Shown piece after piece: positions 15,239 through 24,060 of a DNA stretch of 60,103 nucleotides. The notes under the pieces were generated by a model. It was given only the letters and a program-made list of their open reading frames with translations. It did not search any database and was not told where the DNA came from. The stretch spans positions 1 through 60,103 of the forward strand of contig NZ_JBATXB010000109.1 of assembly GCF_049673005.1 (NCBI RefSeq). Reading direction: 5' to 3'. A program made the position numbers and the translations under genes. The first letter of the stretch is position 1. Each line of letters starts with the position of its first letter. Source of the DNA: Carnobacterium_A sp049673005 (lineage in GTDB: Bacteria; Bacillota; Bacilli; Lactobacillales; Carnobacteriaceae).

Positions 15239-16147
15239 TTAATTACCTGTTTTTTCATTGTTCAACTCTTTTTTTTGCCTATTATTTTTAAGCTTAAGTT
15301 TTTTAAAATCAACCTCCGATATTAAAACACCTATTAAAATTACTGCTGCTCCAACTCCCATTTGAATGGTCACGAACTCATTCAATAGACTAATTGAAAA
15401 TAACATTCCCCAAAGCGATTCCATTGATAAAATAATGGCTGTCTCAGTATCTGTAGTAAACCTTTGAGCTGCTGTTTGAAGCATAAATCCTACTAATGTG
15501 CAAAAGAGACCTAAGTAAACAACGGATAAAGTACCCGTCAGCGTAAACTCAGGAAAAGAATCGCCTTTAAAAATAGTAACGAACAAACCACAGAATGCTG
15601 CAACTCCCATTTGAACAATCATTATTGAAAAAATATTTTCTGTCCGAACAAATCGGCTAGTTAAAATAATTTGGAACGAAAAAAATACGGCTCCTATTAA
15701 TGTCATAAAATCTCCATAATTAAATCCATTAAACCCATCTAAGGATAGCAAGCCAATTCCTATAATCGATAAGAACGCCCCAAAATAAGCTTTTAATTTT
15801 ATTTTATTTTTAAACAGAAATAATCCAATAAAAGGGACCAAAACAACATTTATTGCTGTTAAAAAAGCATTTTTAGAAGGTGTTGTATAACTTAATCCGA
15901 CTGTCTGGAATAAAAAAGCCAAGTATAAAATAATTCCTAATAGACTCCCTCTCATCATTGCTTTTTTGGTTATATTTTTTATCTTATTTGAAAAGATTAT
16001 TGATATGGCAATGAACGCAATGAGAAATCGTCCCGCCATCAACTGATATGGGTTTAAAACACTTAATGCTATATCACTAACAACATATCCTGACCCCCAT
16101 ATTACTGTGACGAGTATAAGTCCTAATCGTCCAAAATTTTGTGTCAT
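15239..16147 (-). CDS. EamA/DMT family transporter
   Basis: A 302-residue drug/metabolite superfamily permease with ten predicted helices and two EamA repeats. The first repeat begins LGLILVTVIWGSGYVVSD, a classic EamA start, and YTTPSKNAFLTAINVVLVP is the usual conserved loop. The tail is basic and polar (KLKLKNNRQKKELNNEKTGN). The start at 16147 is preferred because AAAGGAG lies 8 bases upstream; a longer reading from 16174 would need a codon without a ribosome site. Substrate unknown. It is a different lineage from the EamA protein at 5409-6302. Confidence 0.85.
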   Translation of the reverse strand: MTQNFGRLGLILVTVIWGSGYVVSDIALSVLNPYQLMAGRFLIAFIAISIIFSNKIKNITKKAMMRGSLLGIILYLAFLFQTVGLSYTTPSKNAFLTAINVVLVPFIGLFLFKNKIKLKAYFGAFLSIIGIGLLSLDGFNGFNYGDFMTLIGAVFFSFQIILTSRFVRTENIFSIMIVQMGVAAFCGLFVTIFKGDSFPEFTLTGTLSVVYLGLFCTLVGFMLQTAAQRFTTDTETAIILSMESLWGMLFSISLLNEFVTIQMGVGAAVILIGVLISEVDFKKLKLKNNRQKKELNNEKTGN

Positions 16148-16339
16148 TTTCTCACTCCTTTGCTTAAAACTCAATTCTTAGTTTAACATGGAGTTACATA
16201 GAAAACTTATTATCTTTCTAAATATTAAAAATATTATTTTAAATGGAAGAAAATCTCACTGTTTTTTAGTTATGATTATTAACTTTTATTTTTTCTTGTT
16301 ATACTAATTCTAAGATTAACTATCACTGGAGGTGCTGTT

Positions 16340-16513
16340 ATGTTTAATATTTTTGGGAAACTTATGCTAGGTATTGGGCTAATTCTTATTATTTTCGGTT
16401 ATTTTGGACCTGTTAAGTCAGGTGATCCTATTATTGGTTCTATTTTTATTTTAGTTGGACTTGCTATCTTAGCATTAGCTTTTGTTGTTGGGAAAGATAT
16501 CCGTCGTTATTAA
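16340..16513 (+). CDS. 57-residue two-helix membrane protein
   Basis: Starts MFNIFGKLMLGIGLI and ends VVGKDIRRY. Two hydrophobic stretches (about 9-22 and 32-50) are separated by a short polar turn (GPVKSGDP). GGAGG lies 7 bases before the ATG, and a strong terminator follows 30 bases after the stop, so expression as a single-gene unit is likely. It faces away from the EamA gene and into the nan operon end. No family is recognised; it resembles many small stress-related membrane proteins of Firmicutes only in general shape. Confidence 0.65.
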   Translation: MFNIFGKLMLGIGLILIIFGYFGPVKSGDPIIGSIFILVGLAILALAFVVGKDIRRY

Positions 16514-16542
16514 CATTCAAATAAAAAAAGTATCGGACATAT

Positions 16543-16574
16543 AAAAAAAACAGAGAAAACTCTCTGTTTTTTTT
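16543..16574. terminator. Bidirectional terminator
   Basis: A 14-bp stem of eight A-T pairs plus CAGAGA/TCTCTG (16543-16556 with 16561-16574) around AAAC. It ends the 57-residue gene and the converging nan operon. Confidence 0.88.
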
Positions 16575-16580
16575 TATGGT

Positions 16581-17390
16581 TTATTCTTCTTTATCTTTAA
16601 GTATTGCCTCGATTGTTTTATTCATCTTATAGTTTAATGTTTGATCTGCTAGTAACATCATAGAAATAACATCCATTAGATAAATAATTGCAAACTGTGA
16701 ATTAACAAAACGTTGATCATCTACGAACGAACTATTGTAAACATACAGACTAATATCACTCGTTTTAGTAATAGCACTATTTGATAAACTAGTAATTGAA
16801 ACAATCGTTCCATGATTTTTCTTAGACATTCGTAAGGCATCTACTACTTCTTGAGTATTCCCAGAAGTTGATATACCAATAACTAAATCTTTTTCAGTAG
16901 CTACAGAACTATTGATTAACATCATATGCGAATCCGTTATGCTGGATACATTTAAACCCATTCGTAAAAGACGTTGGGTCATTTCTATTGCAGTCAATCC
17001 TGAACTACCTACTCCATATATAAAAATACGGTGTGCCGTTTTAATCAGAGCGACTACTTCTTCAATTTTTTCTCTATTCATATTTTTTATCGTATTTTTA
17101 ATTACTTTATCGTAAAAAGAATAAACATCATCAAATATATTTAATCCATGATTTTTATTTTCTTCTTGATAGATAGAACTGATCTTTATTTTCATATCAA
17201 CGAAATTCTCGCAATTTATTTTTTTACAAAATCTAGTAATTGTTGAAGTTGAAGTTTCTGTTACTTTTGCTAGTTCTGTTATATTCATATTTTTAATTTC
17301 TTTGCCTTTTTTCAATATATAGGTCGCAACCTTTTTTTCTTTTAAAGAAAAATAAACAAATTGTTTTTGTATTTCTTCTAATATATCCAT
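16581..17390 (-). CDS. MurR/RpiR family regulator, last gene of the nan operon
   Basis: A 269-residue regulator with an N-terminal helix-turn-helix of the RpiR type (about 1-75; TETSTSTITRFCKKINCENF) and a C-terminal SIS sugar-phosphate domain (about 110-245; IYGVGSSGLTAIEMTQRLL, GISTSGNTQEVVDAL). RpiR proteins typically respond to phosphosugars such as ManNAc-6-P or GlcNAc-6-P. It is 15 bases downstream of the ROK kinase in the sialic-acid operon, so it probably controls that operon. A second RpiR gene reads divergently from the other end (24061-24867). Confidence 0.88.
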   Translation of the reverse strand: MDILEEIQKQFVYFSLKEKKVATYILKKGKEIKNMNITELAKVTETSTSTITRFCKKINCENFVDMKIKISSIYQEENKNHGLNIFDDVYSFYDKVIKNTIKNMNREKIEEVVALIKTAHRIFIYGVGSSGLTAIEMTQRLLRMGLNVSSITDSHMMLINSSVATEKDLVIGISTSGNTQEVVDALRMSKKNHGTIVSITSLSNSAITKTSDISLYVYNSSFVDDQRFVNSQFAIIYLMDVISMMLLADQTLNYKMNKTIEAILKDKEE

Positions 17391-17405
17391 TCATTTCACC
17401 ACTAA

Positions 17406-18296
17406 TCAGCTATTTTTATTTTTAAAATTATATAATGCTCCTAACAATCCAGCATCATTACCTTTTTCAGCAAATTTAATAGTCGTTTTATTAAACATAG
17501 GATCTATAATGACTTCTGATACTGCCTTATCAATTTTTTCTTTCAGCATCTCTTTTTGACCCATTATACCACCTCCTAGGATAAGCGTTTCTGGATTAAA
17601 CAAATATAAAAGATTCGTTATTCCAAGAGCAAGTGTATGAACCATAGCATCAATCTCTTCAATACAAATACGATCCCCTTGCTTAGCTAATTCAACTATT
17701 TCATATCCTGTTATTTTTTTTGAATTTTTATTCTTCTTTCTTTTTATAACTCGTTTAATTAAGCTTGATGTTGAAGCCAAATCTTGAAAGTTTTCACCTA
17801 AAACAGACATATATCCTATTTCTCCCGCGGTATGTGAGTAACCATGAATCAGCTTATTGTCTAACATGATGGCCCCACCAACTCCGGTCCCTACTGTTAA
17901 ACAAATGAGAGAAGAAGAATCTCTGCCCGCTCCTAGCCAATATTCTCCTAAACAGGCAGCATTAACATCATTTTCTACTTCACAAGTAATACCAAACTTC
18001 TCTTCTAAAATAGACTTAATTTGGGTACCTGTATAGTTTGGTATCGTATAACCAGAATAAATAACTTTACCTAAGTTGCCATCTATCACTCCAGCACTAG
18101 AAATACAAATTCCATCTATAGTATATATTTTTATTGCATCTGACACAATTGCTATCACTGCATCCATTATTTCTGAACCATGCTCTGTCTGTTTGACCAG
18201 TGTTGATTTTACTTCTTCAATATTCTCACCTAGTTCATTATAGACTCCATACTTTAATGCTGTTCCACCTATATCAACGCATACGTAGTTACTCAT
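17406..18296 (-). CDS. nanK: ROK family kinase, probable N-acetylmannosamine kinase
   Basis: A 296-residue ROK-fold sugar kinase. The ATP phosphate-binding loop is VDIGGTALKYGVY at the N-terminus, the catalytic aspartate lies in EVENDVNAACLGE, and the second phosphate loop is TVGTGVGGAIML. The HTAGEIGYM segment carries the sugar-contacting residues. The CxCGxxGC zinc motif of many ROK proteins is absent. Its place between nanQ and the RpiR gene in an operon with nanA and nanE points to ManNAc phosphorylation (ManNAc to ManNAc-6-P). AAGGAG lies 8 bases before the ATG. The substrate is inferred from context only. Confidence 0.85.
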   Translation of the reverse strand: MSNYVCVDIGGTALKYGVYNELGENIEEVKSTLVKQTEHGSEIMDAVIAIVSDAIKIYTIDGICISSAGVIDGNLGKVIYSGYTIPNYTGTQIKSILEEKFGITCEVENDVNAACLGEYWLGAGRDSSSLICLTVGTGVGGAIMLDNKLIHGYSHTAGEIGYMSVLGENFQDLASTSSLIKRVIKRKKNKNSKKITGYEIVELAKQGDRICIEEIDAMVHTLALGITNLLYLFNPETLILGGGIMGQKEMLKEKIDKAVSEVIIDPMFNKTTIKFAEKGNDAGLLGALYNFKNKNS

Positions 18297-18322
18297 ATCA
18301 TAACTCCTTAATTATTTTAATT

Positions 18323-18775
18323 TTATTCTGTTACTTTAACTTTAAACACAACTTTTCTAATTTTTTTCTCCTCATTTATAGTGATTCCTGTTTTGTGTGC
18401 ATCTTCTGGATAAAGAATAAGGATGTCATTTCTTTCCATATTCACTGAAAATTTCAGTTGTCCTTCTACAGGTAAAAAATCTTCGTCAAATTTATATTGG
18501 CCTTTTTCCATTTTATCTAGGTGCTGATAATCTACTCTTTCTTGACCTTCGATAATTGTTTGAATATCAATAAACTGCTGATGTGCTTCCCATTGTCTTT
18601 TATCTGCCGAAGACGTTTTAAAACTTAAGACGTTATACGAAATCTCTTCTGTTAATTTATGTTGTCCATCTTTTAATAAAGTTAACTGATTCGTTTTAAT
18701 GAAATCTAGACAGGTTGTGATGCCTTCATTTAATTTTTCGTAATGACGCTTTTCTTTTAAATTAAAATACAACAT
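18323..18775 (-). CDS. YhcH/YjgK/YiaL (NanQ-like) family protein
   Basis: A 150-residue beta-barrel (cupin-like) family protein that co-occurs with sialic-acid catabolic genes. E. coli NanQ (YhcH) is proposed to act as a sugar anomerase or sialic-acid processing enzyme. Family segments are AHQQFIDIQTIIEGQE, FLPVEGQLKFSVNMERNDI and ILYPEDAHKTGI; histidines and acids in these match the metal site. Start 18775 is chosen because AAAGGAG lies 10 bases upstream, whereas the ATG at 18784 abuts it. A terminator-like hairpin lies just upstream, so its expression may be lower than that of the binding protein. Confidence 0.85.
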   Translation of the reverse strand: MLYFNLKEKRHYEKLNEGITTCLDFIKTNQLTLLKDGQHKLTEEISYNVLSFKTSSADKRQWEAHQQFIDIQTIIEGQERVDYQHLDKMEKGQYKFDEDFLPVEGQLKFSVNMERNDILILYPEDAHKTGITINEEKKIRKVVFKVKVTE

Positions 18776-18794
18776 TTTGTCCATTCTCCTTTAG

Positions 18795-18834
18795 TAAAAA
18801 AACCTTCTTTATATCCAATAAAGAATAAAGAAGG
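18795..18834 (-). terminator. Intra-operon hairpin between binding protein and nanQ
   Basis: Minus-strand stem CCTTCTTTAT / ATAAAGAAGG (18825-18834 with 18803-18812) followed by seven T, 23 bases after the binding-protein stop. Such elements commonly set higher binding-protein levels by partial termination and 3' end protection. Confidence 0.75.
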
Positions 18835-18856
18835 CTCATTTACGCTTATATTCAGT

Positions 18857-20230
18857 TTATTTTAAAATTACAGATTTTTCTGTGTTCGTATCAATAATTC
18901 TATTGCCATTTTCAGTAAATGAATCTAAGGCTTCTTTTGGAGTTTTTTCATCTGTAAAGACAGCTTGTAACTCTGGGAAGAAGGCATTTCTCAGTTCTGC
19001 ATAGCCAGGAGTATTGTTTGAGAAATTAAATATATTCTCACTATTTTTATTATAGGCTTCTAGATATGGTAACTCGCTAACTGCTTCTTCAGAAACAGAT
19101 TCTCTGACTGGCAAACTATTTTTTGAAGCCTTTACCAATTCTTTATCGGTTGAGAAAAATTTAACAAAATCTTTTGATGCTTCAACTTCTGCTTCTGTTC
19201 CAGTATTAAAGACTGCTCCACCAGCAACGTAAGTAAATGATGTTGGATTCTTTTCCCCAGGGATATTAGCTAAACGTAAGTCGAATTTATTAACAATTCC
19301 ATTTTCCATATCATTTAAGATCCCATTGAATAAAACACTATTTGTAAAACTAACGGCTACCTGTTGATTTTGGAACATAGCGTTAACATCATTACTTGAT
19401 AATGTTTCTGCACCAGCTGTCGTTAACTCTTTATCATTTAAATTCTTAATGTAATCAAGTGCTTTTACTCCATTTTTTTCATTGACAACAATTTGACCAT
19501 CTTTATCATAAATTTTGTTTCCGAACATTGTTAAGTATGATAAGTTCCAAGTATCTCCTTGGTTATTTTTTGCAAATAATCCCATTGGAGAAATATCTGG
19601 TAATTTTTCTTTTAATGTTTCTAAAATCATTTCATATTCTTCAGGTGTCCAAGTAGCAATTTCGTATTCTCCTGAAATGTACTTATCTAATCCTGCTTTT
19701 TTAAACATTTCAGCATTATAAGCTAATGTCCCAGGGTTATGACTGAAGGGATAGAAATAAGTTTCATCATTAATTTGTACGTTTTCCCATATTGTTTCTG
19801 GAATATCTTTTTTAGACTCGTCATCAATAATATCGTCCATTGGTGCTAAGATTCCAGCATGTGCATACTCTGTTAAAGCAAATGCTGAGTCAAAGAACAT
19901 ATCAGGTAATGTTTTGGTTTGCATTGCAACACTTAACTTATCCGCACGCTCTTCACCAGGAATAACTTGAACATCAATTTCCACATTAGGATTTTCTTTT
20001 GTATACTCTTCAGCTGCTTTTTTGAAAAAGCTATCGTAATCTGCTCCATCTTCTGATGCATCTTGAACACCTTTCCATTGTGGTGTTAACCATAATTCTA
20101 ATTGAACTTTTTCATCTGTTGATCCCGATCCTGTTGCTGCATCTTTTTTATCCTCTCCACATCCACTAACTAAAAGACCAATACTAAGAATAGCGGCTGC
20201 GAAACTATAGAATTTTTTATTAAATTTCAT
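18857..20230 (-). CDS. ABC transporter sugar-binding lipoprotein (sialic acid, inferred)
   Basis: A 457-residue extracellular solute-binding protein of family 1 (MalE/UgpB type). The N-terminal signal peptide ends in a lipobox LLVSGC, so Cys24 would be lipidated and the protein tethered outside the membrane. The mature part carries family segments LWLTPQW, PDMFFDSAFAL, YFYPFSHNPGTLAYN and AGGAVFNTG. The operon context with nanA/nanE and two MalF/MalG-type permeases makes sialic acid the best guess; related pneumococcal SatA does this. No ATPase gene accompanies it. Confidence 0.88.
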   Translation of the reverse strand: MKFNKKFYSFAAAILSIGLLVSGCGEDKKDAATGSGSTDEKVQLELWLTPQWKGVQDASEDGADYDSFFKKAAEEYTKENPNVEIDVQVIPGEERADKLSVAMQTKTLPDMFFDSAFALTEYAHAGILAPMDDIIDDESKKDIPETIWENVQINDETYFYPFSHNPGTLAYNAEMFKKAGLDKYISGEYEIATWTPEEYEMILETLKEKLPDISPMGLFAKNNQGDTWNLSYLTMFGNKIYDKDGQIVVNEKNGVKALDYIKNLNDKELTTAGAETLSSNDVNAMFQNQQVAVSFTNSVLFNGILNDMENGIVNKFDLRLANIPGEKNPTSFTYVAGGAVFNTGTEAEVEASKDFVKFFSTDKELVKASKNSLPVRESVSEEAVSELPYLEAYNKNSENIFNFSNNTPGYAELRNAFFPELQAVFTDEKTPKEALDSFTENGNRIIDTNTEKSVILK

Positions 20231-20248
20231 TATTATTCCTCCAATTTT

Positions 20249-21091
20249 TTATTCTTTTACAGCTCCTGCTGTCATTCCTTTTGTAAAGTACTTTTGGAAC
20301 AAAATGAACACTATAATCATTGGCAAAGCAGCTAAAGCAGCCCCTGCGACTTTTAATCCTATATTAGGATTAATCGCTTGTTGTAGACTAGCTACCCCCG
20401 TTGTTAGCGTATTCATTTCTTTGCTACGTGCCATTAATAATTGCCATAGATAATCATTCCATACTGTAACAAAGTTTAAAATGAATAGGGCTCCTATACC
20501 CGGTTTGGCTATTGGCAACATTAATTTTGAAAAAATCATCCATTCACTTGCACCATCTAATTTCGCAGACTCTCTTAGTGAATCTGGAATAGCTTTAAAA
20601 AATGAATACAACATAAATGTTCCAAAACCTGTAGCTAAGTTGGGAACAATCATTGCTTGATAAGTGTCAATCCAATTAAAAGCAACAATAATTTTAAATA
20701 AAGGAACAATAAATGTTTCTTTAGGAATCATGATTGATGCAATTAGTAACATAAAGAATATTTTTTTACCTTTAAAATGTAATTTTGCAAAAGCATATGC
20801 TGCAGATGCAGACAGAATAACACTTAGAGCAGTTGTTGTGAAAGAAACGAAGAAACTGTTAAACATCCATCTTAATGCTGGTTGGCCATCAAATAACTCT
20901 TTAAAGTTTCCCCAGTACAATTTAGCTGGTAAGATACTTGGTGGCATTTGATAGATTTCTGAAGATGTTTTAAATGAATTTGTTATTAACCAATACAATG
21001 GAAGCAAACTAATTACCGCAAAAGTTAATACTATAATATTGGAAATAAGATCAAATTTTTCCATTTTTTTGATTCTTTTTACTAGTTTCAA
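20249..21091 (-). CDS. Carbohydrate ABC permease, MalG type
   Basis: A 280-residue integral membrane permease with six predicted helices. The EAA loop, contacting the ATPase, reads SLRESAKLDGASEWMIFSKLMLPIAKPG. The C-terminus KYFTKGMTAGAVKE matches the MalG/AraQ family almost exactly. It uses a TTG start with AGGAG a few bases upstream, 18 bases from the preceding permease. It forms the channel with the MalF-type partner. Confidence 0.92.
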   Translation of the reverse strand: MKLVKRIKKMEKFDLISNIIVLTFAVISLLPLYWLITNSFKTSSEIYQMPPSILPAKLYWGNFKELFDGQPALRWMFNSFFVSFTTTALSVILSASAAYAFAKLHFKGKKIFFMLLIASIMIPKETFIVPLFKIIVAFNWIDTYQAMIVPNLATGFGTFMLYSFFKAIPDSLRESAKLDGASEWMIFSKLMLPIAKPGIGALFILNFVTVWNDYLWQLLMARSKEMNTLTTGVASLQQAINPNIGLKVAGAALAALPMIIVFILFQKYFTKGMTAGAVKE

Positions 21092-21109
21092 TTAGCTCCT
21101 CTCCTTTTC

Positions 21110-22072
21110 TTAATCCTTATTTCCAAATGTTTTAAATTGAGGCATAGCAAGTAATAGCGCTATCATAAACATCATGACACCTATTGCTGCAGCGACTCCT
21201 GTATTGTTGTAGATAAATGCATTTTGGTAAAGATAGTACATCATCGTAACAGAAGCGTTATTCGGTCCTCCTCCTGTTAGCAATTGGATAACTACAAATA
21301 TTTTTAATACAGCAATGATGTTAATAATAACTAAATATAAGGTGGTTGGTTTTACTAATGGGATTAAAATGTGCCTGATCCGCTGCCAACGAGTTGCCCC
21401 ATCTAATTCTGCTGCTTCAAAATAATCTTCTGGTATTCCAATCATTGACGCTACGTATAAAATAATTGATTGCCCTACGTTTCCCACAAAGGTCACAAAG
21501 ATGATAACAGGCATTACCCAAGTTGTACTTCCCAACAAGTTAATATTTTCTAAACCAGCATTCCCCATTAAGTAATTGATTAATCCGTTAGCTGGATTCA
21601 ATAAGAAGTTCCAAATAATACTCATTACGACCATTGAAACCATAACGGGTAAATAGTAACTTCCTCTAATAAATGAAACATACTTTGACGTTTTATCATA
21701 AACTGCTGTAGCAACGAAGAGACTAAACATAATAGTAAAAAACACAATTGCTGCAACAAATATTAGTGTATTAAATATTGACTTAATAAAGACAGGATCA
21801 GCAAATAGTGTTCTATAATTTTCTAATCCCACAAAAACTTCACTCGAATAACTGAACTCAAATAAACTCATTCTAAATCCTTCAAACACTGGATAGGCGA
21901 TAAAGACTAAAAATAGAATAATCTGCGGTCCTGCAAATAAATAACCAGAATAAGGATTTTCAATTCCTCTAAATTTCTTTTTTCTTTTTGCTTTTATATC
22001 TTGAGTAACCATTGCAATAGTTGAATTCGTTGTATTCAATTCGTTAGATTGAGTTTCATTCTTTTTTTGCAT
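21110..22072 (-). CDS. Sugar ABC permease, MalF type
   Basis: A 320-residue permease with a polar N-terminal extension (about 1-40) and six predicted helices. The EAA loop is PEDYFEAAELDGATRWQRIRHILIPLVKP. Typical segments SGYLFAGPQIILFLVF and NNASVTMMYYLYQNAF are present. GGGAGGAGG precedes the ATG. It partners with the MalG-type permease downstream. Confidence 0.92.
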   Translation of the reverse strand: MQKKNETQSNELNTTNSTIAMVTQDIKAKRKKKFRGIENPYSGYLFAGPQIILFLVFIAYPVFEGFRMSLFEFSYSSEVFVGLENYRTLFADPVFIKSIFNTLIFVAAIVFFTIMFSLFVATAVYDKTSKYVSFIRGSYYLPVMVSMVVMSIIWNFLLNPANGLINYLMGNAGLENINLLGSTTWVMPVIIFVTFVGNVGQSIILYVASMIGIPEDYFEAAELDGATRWQRIRHILIPLVKPTTLYLVIINIIAVLKIFVVIQLLTGGGPNNASVTMMYYLYQNAFIYNNTGVAAAIGVMMFMIALLLAMPQFKTFGNKD

Positions 22073-22090
22073 GATGACCTCCTCCCTTAT

Positions 22091-22798
22091 TTATCTATTC
22101 CCGTTTACTAATGTTGCTGCATGAACAAACCGTTCTGCAATTTCTTGCGGACGAGTGATAGCTCCACCCACTACAACTGAAGTACAACCTAATTCTAAAA
22201 CGCGTTTGACTTTTTCTGGTAGATTTATTTTCCCTTCAGCTATAACAGGTAGTGTTGCAATTTCTAAAACTTTTTTTAGGTAATCAAAATCATTGTCACT
22301 AATATCAAAGCCTTTTGTATCTGCTGTATAGCCATATAGAGTCGTTCCAATAATATCGAAACCGCTCTCGTTCGCTGCTTTTACATCTTCTAAACAAGAG
22401 GTATCTGCCATTAATAAAGTATTTGGATATTCTTTTTTTATCTGCTCAATTATATCGGAAAGATCCATATTATCAGGTCTAGATCTAAGTGTTGCATCAA
22501 TTGCAACAACTTCAACATTCGTCGCACAAACAGCTCGTATCTCTTTCAGCGTTGGTGTGATAAATACCTCTGAATGATCGTACTCTTTTTTTATTATTCC
22601 GATAATTGGTAAGCTCACGGTATCTTGTATTGCTTGGATATCTACAATAGAGTTTGATCTTATTCCAACAGCACCAGCTTCTTTTGCAGCCTTAGCCATC
22701 CTAGACATAATAAAAGAACTATGTAAAGGTTCATCTGGTAAAGCTTGACAGGAAACAATTACACCATTTTTTATTTGTTCTAAGAACTGATTTCTCAT
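22091..22798 (-). CDS. nanE: N-acetylmannosamine-6-phosphate 2-epimerase
   Basis: Converts ManNAc-6-P to GlcNAc-6-P in the cytosol. The 235-residue (beta/alpha)8 protein has family signatures VSCQALPDEPLHSSFIMSRMA, the catalytic lysine in IIGIIKKEYDHSEVFITPT, LLMADTSCLEDV and PVIAEGKINLPEKV with the catalytic glutamate, and VVVGGAITRPQEI for phosphate binding. It lies 12 bases after nanA. A second, diverged copy is at 28215-28901. Confidence 0.95.
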   Translation of the reverse strand: MRNQFLEQIKNGVIVSCQALPDEPLHSSFIMSRMAKAAKEAGAVGIRSNSIVDIQAIQDTVSLPIIGIIKKEYDHSEVFITPTLKEIRAVCATNVEVVAIDATLRSRPDNMDLSDIIEQIKKEYPNTLLMADTSCLEDVKAANESGFDIIGTTLYGYTADTKGFDISDNDFDYLKKVLEIATLPVIAEGKINLPEKVKRVLELGCTSVVVGGAITRPQEIAERFVHAATLVNGNR

Positions 22799-22810
22799 AA
22801 AAAACGCTCC

Positions 22811-23683
22811 TTAATGATTAAAATATTTTTTGTATATCTCTTTAGTTCTTGCTCTTTGTTCATGATTTGGTTTCTTCATAGGTTCGCGGCAATATTGAGC
22901 ATCTACGCCTAGTTCAGTTAACAATAGTTTAATAGTATTGTATAAACCATTTGAGAGTAAATCTGTAATTAAATCATTAGATTCGCTTTGAAGTTTTCTT
23001 GCTTCAACCATATCTCCTTTTTCAGCAGCTTCAAAGGTTGCTCGTGCTTTTCGTGCATTAACATTGAATGTTGATCCGATTGCTCCATCTACACCTAAAG
23101 AAACAGCTGGTAACAACATTTCATCAAATCCAGAATAGATAATTTTATCCGGAAAACGATTTCTAACACGTTCTAGTAAATAAAAATCTCCAGCAGTAAA
23201 CTTAATTCCAACAATCTTTGGATTTTCAAACAATTCAGCAAACTGATCTTCAGAAATAGAAACACCTGTTAAAGCTGGAATAGAATAAAGAATCATTTTT
23301 GTATCAATATTTTCTAAAATACTATTGTAATAGTTTTTTATTTCTTCAAAATCAAATTTATAGTAAAAAGGTGTAACAGCTGAAATGGTTTTATATCCTA
23401 ACTCAGTAACAAATTTTGCTAATTCTTTAGCTTCTTTTAAATTTACTGAACCAACTTGCGCTATTAAATCAACTGCTCCTTTCGTCTCTTCGTAAGCGAT
23501 TTCAAAAATACGTTTCTTTTCTGACGTATCTAGCATAAAGTTTTCTCCAGTACTACCCCCTACATAAATACCGTCTACTTTATTTTGATCGATATTGTAC
23601 CTTACTATTTCTCTTAATCCTTTTTCGTAAATTTCTCCATTTTCATCATATGCTACTAATAATGCTGAATATATTTTCCCCAT
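22811..23683 (-). CDS. nanA: N-acetylneuraminate lyase
   Basis: Cleaves sialic acid (Neu5Ac) to ManNAc and pyruvate. It has the TIM-barrel DHDPS/NAL superfamily fold. With the chosen start the Schiff-base lysine is about residue 161 (KIVGIKFTAGDFY) and the catalytic tyrosine about residue 133 (ILYSIPALTGV). The carboxylate-binding GGSTGENFML loop is near residue 45. Start 23683 (ATG) is preferred over a GTG 9 bases earlier because AGAGGTG lies 6 bases upstream of the ATG. First gene of the eight-gene operon, about 160 bases downstream of its promoter. Confidence 0.94.
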   Translation of the reverse strand: MGKIYSALLVAYDENGEIYEKGLREIVRYNIDQNKVDGIYVGGSTGENFMLDTSEKKRIFEIAYEETKGAVDLIAQVGSVNLKEAKELAKFVTELGYKTISAVTPFYYKFDFEEIKNYYNSILENIDTKMILYSIPALTGVSISEDQFAELFENPKIVGIKFTAGDFYLLERVRNRFPDKIIYSGFDEMLLPAVSLGVDGAIGSTFNVNARKARATFEAAEKGDMVEARKLQSESNDLITDLLSNGLYNTIKLLLTELGVDAQYCREPMKKPNHEQRARTKEIYKKYFNH

Positions 23684-23823
23684 TTTCGTCACCTCTTCAT
23701 AATTTTTAATTTCTAATTTTTTATCTTTTTTAATTTTCTAGATAACCATTAAGCTAAAGAACAAAGTTACGTAATGTTAGACACTTAGTTAACTCACCTC
23801 ATTTATCATAAAGACGCTGTTTT

Positions 23824-23838
23824 TGGTTACGCTTACAT
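23824..23838. promoter_or_regulatory. Catabolite-responsive element (cre) of the nan operon
   Basis: Minus-strand ATGTAAGCGTAACCA matches the low-GC cre consensus WTGNAANCGNWNNCW at all fixed positions. It begins about 6 bases downstream of the -10 box, so CcpA bound here would repress initiation. Confidence 0.75.
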
Positions 23839-23843
23839 TTAAT

Positions 23844-23872
23844 ACATTATCATACGGTATTTATTTTTACAA
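23844..23872 (-). promoter_or_regulatory. Promoter of the nan operon
   Basis: -35 TTGTAA (23867-23872) and -10 TAATGT (23844-23849) with a 17-base spacer on the minus strand, directly upstream of the cre box. Confidence 0.5.
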
Positions 23873-23999
23873 GTGTTTTTTATGAAAATAATTATCTTTC
23901 CCATTTTAAATACTTACGAATAACTTCTTAATCCATTTAGCTCGGCGAATAGCACCATCTCATATTATATTATTAAAAAACTATTTCTTCCTAACTCCT

Positions 24000-24028
24000 T
24001 TGTATAAAATACAGTAAAATGGTATTCT
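24000..24028 (+). promoter_or_regulatory. Promoter of the divergent RpiR gene
   Basis: -35 TTGTAT (24000-24005) and -10 TATTCT (24023-24028) with a 17-base spacer, about 30 bases before the start codon. The ribosome site (TAGGTAGG) is weak. Confidence 0.5.
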
Positions 24029-24060
24029 AAAAGAAAAAGAATGTATAGGTAGGTCTAAAA

